The translations under genes and the position numbers were made by a program. This document shows, piece after piece, positions 19,401-28,700 of a stretch of 64,000 nt of DNA. Every line of letters begins with the position of its first letter. The stretch's first letter is position 1. This DNA comes from Aurantiochytrium sp. KH105. Taxonomy: Eukaryota > Sar > Bigyra > Thraustochytrida > Thraustochytriidae. Location of the stretch: contig BGKB01000070.1 in assembly GCA_003116975.1 (NCBI GenBank), positions 133,810-197,809 of the forward strand, in the 5' to 3' direction. Under the pieces are notes generated by a model. It had not been told where the DNA came from, did no database searches, and was given only the letters and a program-made list of their open reading frames with translations.

Positions 19401-20344
19401 AGCAGCGCGCACAAGAGGCGGAGGACGAGAACGATTCGGACGAAGACGAGCCATTGTGGCTAAGCTCCGACTCAGAGTCGGAAAATGCCGAGCTGGACTC
19501 CGACGACGAAGACTGGACGGAGGACTCTCCTGCAAAGGCGAATCGAGCCACCCGCAAACGCGCTTCGGGTCCTTCACTCGACTCCCAGGCCTCCAAAAAG
19601 AGTTTGGCGCCCTCCACGGAAGATATCGAGGCGATGCGGCACTCCGCCGAGGATCAGCTTCCGCAAGATCTTATTGAGCGCATTGATGGCTTCAAGGTAA
19701 AGGAGCTCCAGGACGCTCTCTTTCATATTGGTCTCTCCGTGACGGGTCGTAAGGATGTCTTGCGCGCACGACTTTTATGTGGACTCCTCGATCGCCAAGC
19801 CCAGCGCGAAAACAGCGCGCAGAGTCCGTCTGGCTCCGAAAATCCACTTCTTCCAGAGGTGGTCCCGTCTCGGCACGAGGTCAAGCAAGCCGAGGATTCT
19901 GACGATGCTCCCGTCGAGCCAAAGTCAGAGAAGAGCACACCGACTGCACCGAAGCAAGACGAAAGCAAGCCTGCTGTGCACAACAAGAAGGGTGACGCAA
20001 GCAAGGGGCAGCTGAGCCGTCTTTTGCCAAGCAAAGCACCCCGCGCGCCCGAGGACGTAAAGAAGGGTCTTGCAAAGAGTGCCATTACTGGCGCTCCACA
20101 CAGGACCTTGAGTCAACTTGCGGCGCCACGGAGACCGCCGAGCAGCACTCCCAATACTGGTCCTGAAGCGGTTTCAGAGACAAAATCGAGCGACACAAAG
20201 GAAAATTCGATGGAGGCGAGATTGGCACAGTGGCGGGCGCACAAAAAGGGTGGCAGCGGCGAAGCGGACGAGCCGCGCGCACCTTTGCATGCTCCCAACA
20301 AGCGGAAGGCTCTTGGCGTGCTTTCTCAGAATCACCAACAATAG
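16433..20344 (+). CDS. Kinesin-4-like motor with coiled coil and SAP-like segment
   Basis: A 1303-residue N-terminal kinesin. The motor (about 28-375) has P-loop GQTGSGKT (113-120), switch I SSRSHA (235-240), switch II DLAGSE (265-270) and a microtubule-binding HVPYRDSKLT. The sequence after the motor (LKYANRARNIQNKP) resembles kinesin-4/KIF4-KIF21. Long charged coiled-coil stretches run from about 380 to 960, followed by acidic Ser/Asp/Glu-rich sequence. A SAP-like helix-turn-helix (about 1072-1122, LIERIDGFKVKELQDAL) precedes a basic tail. A SAP segment suggests DNA or chromatin contact, so a chromokinesin role in spindle or chromosome positioning is inferred. The ATG at 16433 is the first in the frame. 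It is convergent with the ammonia-lyase gene. Motor identity is certain; the subfamily is less so. Confidence 0.92.
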   Translation: MTDNEQEPSGAREELAAMMTTTSTDARVLPVQVALHVRPLLPHEEEQGCIGSVRANESEHTVTLPGGMRRFTFDHVFEAGTERCSSDRLYEGCVRPLLDGCFEGLNATVLAYGQTGSGKTFTMGTTGEDRGVIPRVASDLFDRIEALRSKNPSAGAWETTVSFFEIYRESTFDLLADAGGHGKAPELSIREDSGRNVFVVGLTEIPVHDKASLLAQLQRGGEHRATASTEMNSVSSRSHAIFTISMRNEDPESGMIRSSKFHLVDLAGSERAKRTKAHGDRLQEGININRGLLALGNVISALGDDKRKVGGKVGHVPYRDSKLTRILQDSLGGNSRTVMVACVSPADSNVEETLNTLKYANRARNIQNKPTVNDEAMNEQNSTLVAQLKRTIAGLQDEVAALRSGAERPLEAHRAKTSTRETSQLLLKLSDRNLSLEARLERVADLIESAATGSDAASAPIDIDALRKAMAMDSNTQNDGGEDTSVDGALDVSGEDAEGKAAKSESGADSNTNSEGDEEQEQEHMQRQVALQQELQVINDELSSKVEAMARMEKSGSQFSQIERSYAKAIQEMCDELALLQNERDDLVSKLKEEQAKKSKLGAGGAAAPMSGREKALKQKLADLETKHQGLRKKQAEQERLIRIQKRDVSGMDRLKNEIQGLKQSRVKLMRRIKEEGDEFRKWKQTKERELKQMKKQETKQRYKYMVLERQHERQQRFLQRKQEEASLAQKRLRDVLQKQKQAASARSNAAATGLGKSADEHRAAFKEWLSDQLQVSRHLRGARKALRAEVETRKELPPGSDDPDVVARRRACTERIGSLQAAVLEAEEAAQSERRWSGARTTHIAKQWLRILFQELTATTEKLDAALEENGDLRTDNDDLQKMFLDLEHQHVLDKARLGREYEDKLVFMMQQHSTQALPAEASAGEASIPADGSAGTAPSANSNEAALLEKLDQLGADYDKLVTLLEDNTPSKSKAAAEARRKAAAARKQRAQEAEDENDSDEDEPLWLSSDSESENAELDSDDEDWTEDSPAKANRATRKRASGPSLDSQASKKSLAPSTEDIEAMRHSAEDQLPQDLIERIDGFKVKELQDALFHIGLSVTGRKDVLRARLLCGLLDRQAQRENSAQSPSGSENPLLPEVVPSRHEVKQAEDSDDAPVEPKSEKSTPTAPKQDESKPAVHNKKGDASKGQLSRLLPSKAPRAPEDVKKGLAKSAITGAPHRTLSQLAAPRRPPSSTPNTGPEAVSETKSSDTKENSMEARLAQWRAHKKGGSGEADEPRAPLHAPNKRKALGVLSQNHQQ

Positions 20345-20731
20345 TAAAATCTAGCGGCACCCGCAATCGCAGTGCTTCATTTGTTGAAAAGCGAGCACGA
20401 GGGTGAACCAGATCTGCTGAACGAAATTATCCATGACACGAAGAATAAATTTGATGTATTGTGCTTTGCTTCAAACCCAACACTATCCTCTGAGAGTGCT
20501 GCGAGGTGCTGCAGGCCCTGAGCTCGTCTGTTCCATTTCCAAGTAGTCTTGGCAGGCAATACACTTTCTTCGTTTCAACCTCATGGCACGGCACGGCACG
20601 AGATATTGAGCATGAGAGGAAAGTAATTGTAACTTCTTTCGCAAGACCTTCATCCTTTTCAAAAAAGAAACGAGTACATTGTAAAGGCTAAAATGAGCTT
20701 CGAATAAAATGAGAAATCTACCTGGATTCTG
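20345..20731. other. Convergent 3' region between kinesin and ammonia-lyase
   Basis: Comparatively AT-rich, with an AATAAA hexamer at 20444-20449, 100 bases after the kinesin stop, and a (GGCAC)3 run near 20585. No coding sequence seen. Confidence 0.5.
20444..20449 (+). promoter_or_regulatory. Possible polyadenylation signal of the kinesin gene
   Basis: An AATAAA hexamer in AT-rich sequence 100 bases after the stop codon. The use of this hexamer in this organism is not established. Confidence 0.3.
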
Positions 20732-22702
20732 TTAGTAGTCTTCGTCAATGCCAGTGCCCTCATATCCGCAAAAGTACGGGCGGAGCGCATTCCACAGCGC
20801 ACCAGACCGAATGAGAGTAGCAGCAGCGTTGATATCAGGACTCATGATGCGATCACGGTCCCAGCCTGGAACATGCTCACGCACAAGAGCAAAGAGTGCT
20901 TCGAGAGGTTCGGTCGTGCGAAGAGGACGATGAAACTCGAGAGCCTGACAGCTCGAGAGCAGCTCGATCGCAAGAACATGCTCAACATTCTCGACGACTT
21001 GAAGAGCCTTGCGCGCCGCATAGCCGCCCATGGACACGTGATCCTCCTTTGCAGCAGACGTGGAAATGGAATCAACACTTGCCGGATGGGAAAGAGCCTT
21101 GTTCTCCGAGACCAAGGCTGCGGCTGTGCAATGTGCAATCATGAAGCCCGAGTTGAGCCCACCGTCCTGAACGAGAAAAGCCGGAAGACCGCTGAGCGCA
21201 GGGTTGACGAGACGCTCGATGCGACGCTCGCTGATCGATGCGAGCTCGCTCGTGCCAATCGCAAGGTAGTCAAGAACCTTGGCGGGGTATTCTCCATGAA
21301 AGTTGCCTCCGGAAATGACGAAACCCTCTTGTGTCCCGTGATTGGTGTAAAACGTATCGCTCTGTCGCTTGGCACCAAGACTGTCGCCAGTTGCTGCTGG
21401 TCCAGGACCGTTCAGGGCCGATGCACTCGTTCCGGTGCCATCGACAAGAGCACGGAGACGGCGGATTTCCGCCTTTGCCTCATCGAGCGTCTCTGGTTCG
21501 GTCGGGCCGTCAGTGTCAAAAGCAGAGAGATTCTGGCCTGACCCCGTCCCCGTCAGACGCCGCTCGTTGCGCTGAGGCGGCCAGACACGGATGGTGTTGC
21601 CTTGCGCATCGACAGTAGTGACATCGGGCTTGCCGGTGAATACCATGGGGTTGTCTGTCGAGGAATTGAGTTCAATGTCGAGCACGGACTCAACAAAAGA
21701 AATCGTGTCGGCAACAATGCCGTGCACTTGCGGGGTACACCGTAGCGAGTAGGCGTCTTGAACCTTGCCAGAATAGTTGTGGCTTGAAAAGAGCTCGGAG
21801 GGGGTTCCGGGGTGAAGCAGCGCACGGAGTCGAGCAGCGACGACGCCTTGGCCTCTGTGGGCGCGGCGCTCGTGCACGCGTGGGTGGAATGCGCTGACTG
21901 TACCCTTGAGGACCTCGAGCGTAAGAGCTGCGATGACGTCGGCACAGTTTTGGGCGTTGCGCGCGCGCACGACGGCCTCAGCGCCAAGCGAAGCAATCAT
22001 TTGGGTTCCATTGATGAGTGCAAGACCTTCCTTGGCTCCGAGCTTGATTGGCTCGAGTCCATGATCTGCGAGAACTTCTGCGGCGCTGCGCTGGATGGCG
22101 ACGACACCGCGATCCGGTCTCACATCTGAAGTGAGCGCCGTCTCCTCGGGTACGAGTGCGAGGTTATTGAACTTGGCGCTGGCATCGAGCTGGGTGGTGT
22201 CCCACATGTGGCCGTAGCCAAGAAGGCCGAGTGCGAGATGCGAGAGAGGCGCAAGATCGCCGGAGGCTCCGACAGTACCTTGCGCAGGGACGACCGAAAT
22301 GCAGCCTGCGTTGAATGCGGCAACCATTTGCATGAGCGTACGCTCAGACACGCCCGAGTTGCCGCGGCAGAGGACATTGATGCGCAGCGCGAGCAGCATA
22401 CGCGTGCGCTCATAGGGAAGGGGTTCGCCTACGCCTGCCGAGTGGGACTTGATGAGATTTTCTTGCAATTTTTCGAGCTGTCCTTCGTCGATGACAACGT
22501 CCGAGAAGAGCCCAAAGCCCGTATTGATGCCGTAGGCAACCTCTCGCTTGGCCAGGAGCTGGTCAACGACGAGTCGGGACTCGCGAACGCGGTCCAGCGC
22601 GGCGTCGGCGAGGACGATGCTCGATCCGTGTCGAGAGAGCGCGAGAAGTTGCTCACAGTCGAGCGAGTCGCCATCCAGCGTGATCTGTACCGGTCCCTTC
22701 AT
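20732..22702 (-). CDS. Histidine ammonia-lyase with a ~100-residue insertion
   Basis: A 656-residue enzyme that deaminates L-histidine to urocanate, the first step of histidine breakdown. The MIO prosthetic group forms from Ala-Ser-Gly at 146-148 in GTVGASGDLAP. The active-site loop YGINTGFG (about 58-65), NGTQ and the C-terminal GGLNSGFM and STSAAKEDHVSMG segments are all conserved. Between NPMVF (about 352-356) and ISGGNFHGEY (about 463) there is an extra stretch of roughly 100 residues, rich in Gly/Ser/Thr with one predicted helix (ETLDEAKAEIRRLRALV). Family members known to me have only a few residues here. The start is the first ATG; the frame is open further upstream without an ATG. Other enzymes of the pathway are not in the window. 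Confidence 0.95.
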   Translation of the reverse strand: MKGPVQITLDGDSLDCEQLLALSRHGSSIVLADAALDRVRESRLVVDQLLAKREVAYGINTGFGLFSDVVIDEGQLEKLQENLIKSHSAGVGEPLPYERTRMLLALRINVLCRGNSGVSERTLMQMVAAFNAGCISVVPAQGTVGASGDLAPLSHLALGLLGYGHMWDTTQLDASAKFNNLALVPEETALTSDVRPDRGVVAIQRSAAEVLADHGLEPIKLGAKEGLALINGTQMIASLGAEAVVRARNAQNCADVIAALTLEVLKGTVSAFHPRVHERRAHRGQGVVAARLRALLHPGTPSELFSSHNYSGKVQDAYSLRCTPQVHGIVADTISFVESVLDIELNSSTDNPMVFTGKPDVTTVDAQGNTIRVWPPQRNERRLTGTGSGQNLSAFDTDGPTEPETLDEAKAEIRRLRALVDGTGTSASALNGPGPAATGDSLGAKRQSDTFYTNHGTQEGFVISGGNFHGEYPAKVLDYLAIGTSELASISERRIERLVNPALSGLPAFLVQDGGLNSGFMIAHCTAAALVSENKALSHPASVDSISTSAAKEDHVSMGGYAARKALQVVENVEHVLAIELLSSCQALEFHRPLRTTEPLEALFALVREHVPGWDRDRIMSPDINAAATLIRSGALWNALRPYFCGYEGTGIDEDY

Positions 22703-22772
22703 GGTGGCTTCCTGTTCACTTGGGTTGGTGTACTTGACTCGAATATGCTTGTGTTGTTTGTCGAGCACGACG

Positions 22773-22812
22773 CTTTTCTTCTTCTTCTTCTTCTTCTTCT
22801 TCTTCTTCTTTC
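22773..22812 (-). repeat. GAA/TTC trinucleotide run in the ammonia-lyase leader
   Basis: About a dozen GAA triplets on the sense strand of the ammonia-lyase gene, 70 to 110 bases before its ATG, followed further upstream by CAG triplets (22812-22836). Confidence 0.75.
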
Positions 22813-22910
22813 GCTGCTGCTTCTGCTGCTGCTGTTGGCGGTTTGCTTTGCTTCGATTTCGGTTTTGCTTTGGCCTTTGTGGTTTGATGGCTAGCCATGG
22901 TCGCCTTGCT

Positions 22911-22972
22911 TTGCTCTGCTTTGCTTTGCTCTGCTCTGCTCTGCTCTGCTCTGCTCTGCTTTGCTCTACGCC
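22911..22972. repeat. CTCTG/CTTTG pentanucleotide array
   Basis: About twelve five-base units (CTCTG with CTTTG variants) lie some 210 bases upstream of the ammonia-lyase ATG. Confidence 0.8.
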
Positions 22973-24315
22973 GTGCTGCCCTTTCCTTGCAGTGGCAGTG
23001 GGAAGCAGCAGACTGACTCGGTCGTAGACATTTTCGCTTCCTCACTTGGTCCCTCCCTCCCTGCCTCCCTGCCTCCCTGCTTCTCTCCCTCCCTCCCTCC
23101 CTCCTCCTCTGCACAGGCCCCAGAAGAAGGGGAGGCAACGTTTGGCGCGCGGCCTCTCTGGTGGCGGCCAGCCAGTCCCAGGGGGCTTTTTCCTGCTCCT
23201 TCCCCCCCTCTCTGCGTACACTGGCAGTAGAGGCCTGGCGCCCGTTCTGGCGCGTCTGCGGCGCTCTGCAGACCCTGCCGCCGCACGGGCGCATCTGCGG
23301 CGGGCGCCGCGCGCGCTGCACGCCCTGCGTCCCTCCCTCCCTCGCTCGCTCGCGCGCGCGCGGCGTCCGGCCGGACTCGGGTCGCGGCGGCGGCGCGCGG
23401 CATCGTGGCGCGGGCTTCCAGGCCCGTTGCGATTCTCGCTCCCTTCTGGGCGATGGCGCGTCTCGCACCGGGCCCGCCGCCCGCGCCGCGCCGCCGCCCG
23501 CCGCGCCGCCGCAGACCGCCGCCAGGNGCGCCGCGCTGGCGCCGCCCGCGCCGCCGCAGACCGCCGCCAGGCCGCCAGGCCACCGCCGCGACCCGCGCGA
23601 GGCCGCGGCAGGCCGCGCGGGGGCGCTCTCAGGCGCGTCCCAGCGCGTCCCAGCGTGCGAAGAGTCCGCTGCATTCCGGTCCCGTGTGACGATCGAGCGT
23701 CTTTCTTTCTTGTTTTCTTGCTTTCTTGTTATCTGTCTTGGATCCTTGCTTGTGCGCCCGCCCTCTGCAGCTAGCGCCAGAACCGCGGCGGCGATATTCG
23801 GAAGCTGCAGATGCAGATGCAGATGCGGATGCACTGCAGCGGCGGTGGACGACGCGTCAGGCTGAGCCCGACAGCGATGCGAGTGACGGGGAATGGACGA
23901 ACGCGGATGGATCAACATAGGTGAGCAGAGGACTTGGAAGGGATAGATAGGTTCACGGCCAATGGAGGGGGCAGATGGGCAGTGCCAGCAACGTCATCGT
24001 CGTGGCTTGCAGCAGGCCGTGATGAGCGCGCGTGATGATCTATCTGTCAAGGATGCCGACCGCGGCAAGGAGGCGCGGCGCGCTGCGAAGATTCCAAGTG
24101 AGTTTTGGGACCTGCGCCGCGAACGGCAGCGGACGCTCAAGAAGCTGACTGAATGAGAGAGAAGATCCAAGCGGCGCGGCCGACGCGGCTTCCTCCTGGC
24201 AAGACTTGAGGAAGGGGAGGGAAACAGCGAACGATGGTGCAGGCGCTCTCCTTGGACAAGCAAGAAGAAAAGAACACGTTGCTGTGTATAGATAGATTTG
24301 AGTAGGTATAGGTTA

Positions 24316-27078
24316 CTACATGTGCTGCCGTGAAGGCTGGTGGGCATGGGAATGGGCATGCTGGCCCTGGCCCTGGCCCTGACCTTGCCCCTGCGACTGA
24401 TGGTGATGATGATGGAGGTGATGGTGGTGATTCGAATGAGATTGTTGTTGTTGGTGGTGATGATGACCATGGCCGTGAGCCTGGTGATTGTGATGTTGTT
24501 GGTGGTGGTTGAACGCCTGCTGACCACCCGAATGATGCTGGTGGTGCTGATGCTGGTGGTGCTGATAGTGATGCGCCTGCGCTGCGCCACCACCGGCATT
24601 CTGAGGAGGCGCAGACTGATCCCACATGTTGAGAAAGTCGACAAGCTCATCATCTTGAAGCGGGACCTCGTCATCGTTCATAAAAGTCTCCTCGACCTCT
24701 TGCACAGTACGGAAGCCGGCGCCACTCACCCCTGCGCGGTCGAGACCTTGCATGGCCCCAGAACCGGAGCCAAAGCCAGGGCCAGACAGCTGGCCGCGAG
24801 AGTCACTGTGGTGAAGTCCAAAGAGATCCTGGTGGCTACCGCTCGCATGACTCCACGTGAACGAGGACGATCGTCGACCCTGCTGCAACTTGCTCTGAGT
24901 GAGCCCGCTCGCCAAGTCCTCAAAGCTATTGTGAGAATCGGAAAAGTTGCCGAGAATCGGATTGTGATGATCATGCCCATGTTGTCCAGAAGAAGAGGAC
25001 GATGTATTGCTGTACGGGAGTGCGTTCGAAGAAGACTTCCCAGCAAAGAGATCGAGGGCAGTGGCGGCGTCGAGATGAGCGTGTGAAGCGAAATCGTTGC
25101 TGCTACCATGGCGGTTATGAATGCCGTTGAGAATATCTGTCTGAGGATCGCGCTGCACCTTGGGGTTCATCTTCATGGAGCGGGGCTTGTGATTAGATGC
25201 AGCGCTGACCACCTTGGGAGGAGGCGCCCCAGGCGCGGCAAAGCCGGAACCTGGCCTCACTTTGTTGCTATTATTGCCGCTGCTGCTGTTACTGTGAACA
25301 CCATTGAAGCCGTGACCGTGCGACCCGGGGGCACTGTGAGGAGGGGCCGACGCAAAGCTCTTGCGCAGACCATCCCCGCCCGTTCCCTGGCCAAATTGTG
25401 GAAAGGAAGGCACGGGGGGAGGTGCTGCTGAAGAAGACGACGAGGATGAAGATGAGGAGGCTGCAGCAGAAGCCATGGCCGCCCGGAATTCGGGGCGACG
25501 AAGGATCTGATTTGGCGCGCCCGTTTGGGGAAGCTGAGACGTAATACCCTTGGAGAGCGCGCGATAGCGCGTCTTGATGGCATTCTTGCTCCGATTGGGT
25601 AGTTTTTCAGCAATGGCGTCCCAGCGGCTTCCGAGCTGCTGATGAAGACGCATGATGGTCTCGTCTTCCTCGGGCATCCATTCGCGCTTCTTGGCACGCA
25701 TGATGGATTTGAAACGGGTCTTGACGGCGTTTTCCGTGCGACCGGGTAGCATGGACGCAATCTTGGCCCACTTATTGCCAAGTTCGAGCTGCGATTTCAT
25801 GAGAACGCTATCCTCTTCGGGTTTCCAGGGCGTCTTGTTGATGGTCGGGTCGAGATTATAGCACCAGCGCTCGCGACACTGCTTGGCGCTACGTCCGGGA
25901 ATTAAAGAAGCAACTTCTCCCCAGTTGCGCTTCTCTACATTCTCAATAAGTCTACGGAGACGAGCATCCTCCTCAGAAGTCCAGGTTCCCTTTTTGAAGG
26001 GGGCCTTGGTCAGCTGGTCCCAGCGTTCTTTGCAGTCGTTCTCCGTCCTCTTGGAGATGCGCTCGGAAATAGAAGCCCACTCCTTGCCGAACTTTTCGAC
26101 GAGCTGTTTGAGTTGACTATCATCATCGAGAAGCCAGCCGTCCATTTCCGTGGAATCGTTGGCAGAACCCTGACCGGTGTCCATCCGGTTGATCATGGCA
26201 TCCATGTCGTCGTCTCCGTCCTCGTCGTCGTCATCATCGTCGTCATCATCTTCACCATTTTTACTGTCGAGCTGGGCACTCGCGTGGTGACCATGGTTGA
26301 TCTCGGTATTCATGGATCCAGAGGCTGGCTTGTTAATGATGTGATTATTGTGGCGCAGAGCGGCAGCATTAGAGCTGTTGCCCTGACCTTCTGAGGCCCG
26401 TGCATTGAAGGAAGAGACATCTGCGCGTCCGTTCTCCTCCATGTTCTTGCGGGAAATTTTATTGGTGCTATCGTTCATGGAAGCCATGGGGTTCTCGCGC
26501 CGCCCGAGCACAGAGTTCCTCTCTGGGCCGCCGGGCGCCTGGAAAAGGTTCTCATGTTGGCCGATGCCAGAGGATGATGAGGAGGAGGAAGCCCAGGGCG
26601 GGCTCGGAGGCGCAGCCGCTGCAGCCGCCACCGATGCCGAGGTGGACGTAGGCCCGACAGCAAAGCCAATGAGCTGCGAGATATCGTTGTCGCCCGGCGT
26701 ACTGGAAATACTGACTCGACGCGAAGCGAGACGCTGTGAGAGGTTGTCAATGTCGTCGAGAGAAGGGTCGTTATCGGGGTCGGCAGCGTGTGCGTTGCCC
26801 GCGTCCGAGCCGCGCAACTCTGCCTCGAGGTCGTCAACGCCCATGGACTTTGTGCGTTTAAGTTGGTTCGGGTCTCCGGGGGCAGCGAGATGCAGGGTGT
26901 CCAGGTTGGCAGCGTCGCCATGGCCGTCGGTGAGCGAGAACCCGCTCACATGACGTTTATGCGCTGGCCTCCTGGCGTCAGAACCGCGATGTGCATTCGG
27001 ACCTGCGTTGTAGACTCCGTTGTCGCCGTCGCTCTTGACGTGAGGCATGAGCGCGGGCGGCGCAATTGTGTTGGACAT
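24316..27078 (-). CDS. Four-repeat MYB DNA-binding protein
   Basis: A 920-residue nuclear regulator. Four consecutive MYB/SANT repeats sit in the middle: about 313-357 (degenerate, first Trp of WLLDDDSQL), 360-410 (GTWTSEEDARL, ending CRERWCYNL), 412-460 (TPWKPEEDSVL, ending VKTRFKSIM) and 463-508 (REWMPEEDETI, ending IKTRYRAL). The second and third repeats most resemble the R2R3 core of c-MYB, so a four-repeat MYB that binds specific DNA is likely; the targets are unknown. An acidic run of about 12 Asp/Glu (276-291) precedes the repeats. The rest is low complexity: Ser, Asn, Gly, then a C-terminal His/Gln-rich stretch. The ATG at 27078 is the first in the frame. It lies upstream of ammonia-lyase on the same strand, 1.6 kb away. 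Confidence 0.9.
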   Translation of the reverse strand: MSNTIAPPALMPHVKSDGDNGVYNAGPNAHRGSDARRPAHKRHVSGFSLTDGHGDAANLDTLHLAAPGDPNQLKRTKSMGVDDLEAELRGSDAGNAHAADPDNDPSLDDIDNLSQRLASRRVSISSTPGDNDISQLIGFAVGPTSTSASVAAAAAAPPSPPWASSSSSSSGIGQHENLFQAPGGPERNSVLGRRENPMASMNDSTNKISRKNMEENGRADVSSFNARASEGQGNSSNAAALRHNNHIINKPASGSMNTEINHGHHASAQLDSKNGEDDDDDDDDDEDGDDDMDAMINRMDTGQGSANDSTEMDGWLLDDDSQLKQLVEKFGKEWASISERISKRTENDCKERWDQLTKAPFKKGTWTSEEDARLRRLIENVEKRNWGEVASLIPGRSAKQCRERWCYNLDPTINKTPWKPEEDSVLMKSQLELGNKWAKIASMLPGRTENAVKTRFKSIMRAKKREWMPEEDETIMRLHQQLGSRWDAIAEKLPNRSKNAIKTRYRALSKGITSQLPQTGAPNQILRRPEFRAAMASAAASSSSSSSSSSAAPPPVPSFPQFGQGTGGDGLRKSFASAPPHSAPGSHGHGFNGVHSNSSSGNNSNKVRPGSGFAAPGAPPPKVVSAASNHKPRSMKMNPKVQRDPQTDILNGIHNRHGSSNDFASHAHLDAATALDLFAGKSSSNALPYSNTSSSSSGQHGHDHHNPILGNFSDSHNSFEDLASGLTQSKLQQGRRSSSFTWSHASGSHQDLFGLHHSDSRGQLSGPGFGSGSGAMQGLDRAGVSGAGFRTVQEVEETFMNDDEVPLQDDELVDFLNMWDQSAPPQNAGGGAAQAHHYQHHQHQHHQHHSGGQQAFNHHQQHHNHQAHGHGHHHHQQQQSHSNHHHHLHHHHHQSQGQGQGQGQGQHAHSHAHQPSRQHM

Positions 27079-27180
27079 GAGACGAGAGACGTCAGCGGCT
27101 TCCTCGCAGGTGAATCAGAGGAGTGGGGGAGAAAAGGAAAGAAAGAGGTGCGGACAGCACAGAATGTGGATTGAGTGCGG

Positions 27181-27259
27181 ACAGGACAGGACAGGACAGG
27201 ACAGGGCAGGGCAGGACAGGACACGATGCGGACGAGAGCTTTGCTTTGCTTTGCTTTCT
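27181..27259. repeat. ACAGG and CTTTG pentanucleotide arrays upstream of the MYB gene
   Basis: About eight ACAGG-type units (27181-27224), then four CTTTG units (about 27238-27259), 100 to 180 bases upstream of the MYB ATG. Confidence 0.8.
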
Positions 27260-28672
27260 TCTGTTCTGTTTTGGTTTGCGTGAAGGTGACCTAGCGAGCT
27301 CAGCGACCTTGTCGAATGTCGGCTAGCCGCGAATAGATAATAGATAAGATAGATACCTCGTGAAAAAGTAGCGAGCTCCACGGGTGTCTGCTACGCTTCC
27401 TCCGAACGAACAAACGAAGAAATAATCAGACAAACAAAGGCTCGTGCTCGATTTTCCTTGCGTCCAGAACGAGCTCGACTTAGTCGCGATTCGAGTCGAG
27501 CCCAGGCAAATAGAATAAAAAAAAAAGGAAAAAAAGGGAAAGGTGATCCCGGATAGTCTCGTGCCGTGCTGCCCTTCCTTTATGGCTTGGCCTTTCTCCC
27601 TTCCGAGTAGATCAGGACCGCCGACACTCCGTCGCTCTCGCGCGGGCGCGCGTCCCGTGCCACGACGCGAGGCGCACGGCGAAGCAAGCGTCACGGAGCG
27701 GAGCAAAGGGGGAGCGCAAGCGAGGAGAACGTGCCCGGCTCGGCGCCAGGCGCGGCCGCCTTCCTGCGGCTCCCGGCACGCCACGCGCGGGGCTGGCAGC
27801 GGCGAGTGCGAGCAGGGGCAAGCACGCGCTGCGTGCGGTAGGGCTCGCTGTACTGCGCTGCACCGAGCGCGGCGCGGCGCCTCGCCCTGCTGCGCTCAGC
27901 AAGCACGCGAGCAAGCAAGCAGGAGCGAAGCGAGGACGCCTATCTCTCTCTACGTCTCGCGATCGCCCGTGGACGCGCGCGGGGGGGGCGCCGCGCAGTG
28001 CCGGTCTGCGCCGGTCTGCGCCGCGCCGCGCTGCGCTGCGCACGCACGCTCGCTCGCACGCGCGCACGCTCGCGGCGGCCGCGGGGCGCGGGGTCCAATG
28101 GGGCTCGTGCGCGGCCTCTCGCTCGCTGCTCCAGCTCAAGCGAGCGACCACTTCAACTCATTCAATTCGCGATTTGAATTTTTCCTCCCTTTTCCCCCTT
28201 CTTTCCCGCCTTTCCTGGCCTCGGCTTTCTCTCCTCCATTGTGCCCTTTCTTTCTCTTTGATGCCCTTGCGGCCGCGCTTTGTTCCACTTTTCCTGTTTT
28301 TCATCATCCTTCCTTTTTATTCTTCTTTTGTAAAGGTAAATAAATAATTTTTTCCCGCTGCTACTGGCCGGGGTTCCCTGACTGGGTCATAGCTGATAGG
28401 TAGGGAGTCCTACCGGCTTGCCCGACAAACCCGAAGCCGCTCCGCAGCGCGCTCTGTGTCCACTGATTACCACATCTGACCACAGCTTCCCGCAAACCGT
28501 CACGGCGCGGGACGCGGAAGCCCGCGGGCGAAAGGAAGTATAGCGTGCTCGGAAGTGAAATAATACAAAAAAACCACTTGCGGCACCGCCGCAAAGGACG
28601 TCTGCAGAATGGGAACTTCGACTGCAATAGTAGTGAGGAATAGCAATAGTGCGGGAGCAACTTTCCACTGAC

Positions 28673-28700
28673 ACCACTGTAATCCAAGAATTACAGTGGT
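28673..28700. repeat. Perfect 11-bp hairpin
   Basis: ACCACTGTAAT (28673-28683) and its exact complement (28690-28700) enclose a CCAAGA loop. It sits in the AT-richer block with no gene beside it. Confidence 0.8.

Larger units (their letters stand above)
22703..24315. other. Repeat-rich interval between ammonia-lyase and MYB genes
   Basis: Holds the ammonia-lyase promoter and leader and the 3' flank of the MYB gene. It contains a TTC run, a pentanucleotide array, a G/C-extreme block (about 23330-23650) with a 26-bp duplication (23501-23526 and 23546-23571) and one ambiguous base at 23527. A short plus-strand frame at 23962-24156 has some protein-like character but no supporting domain. Confidence 0.5.

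Noticed and set aside
22716-23918. 400-residue minus-strand frame upstream of ammonia-lyase
   Set aside because: Made of repeat and GC-biased DNA, passes through the ambiguous base, and has a Glu/Lys run from the TTC microsatellite; no real domain.
27543-28343. 266-residue plus-strand frame
   Set aside because: Cys/Arg/Ala/Pro low-complexity translation in a GC-extreme block; competing frames exist on the other strand.
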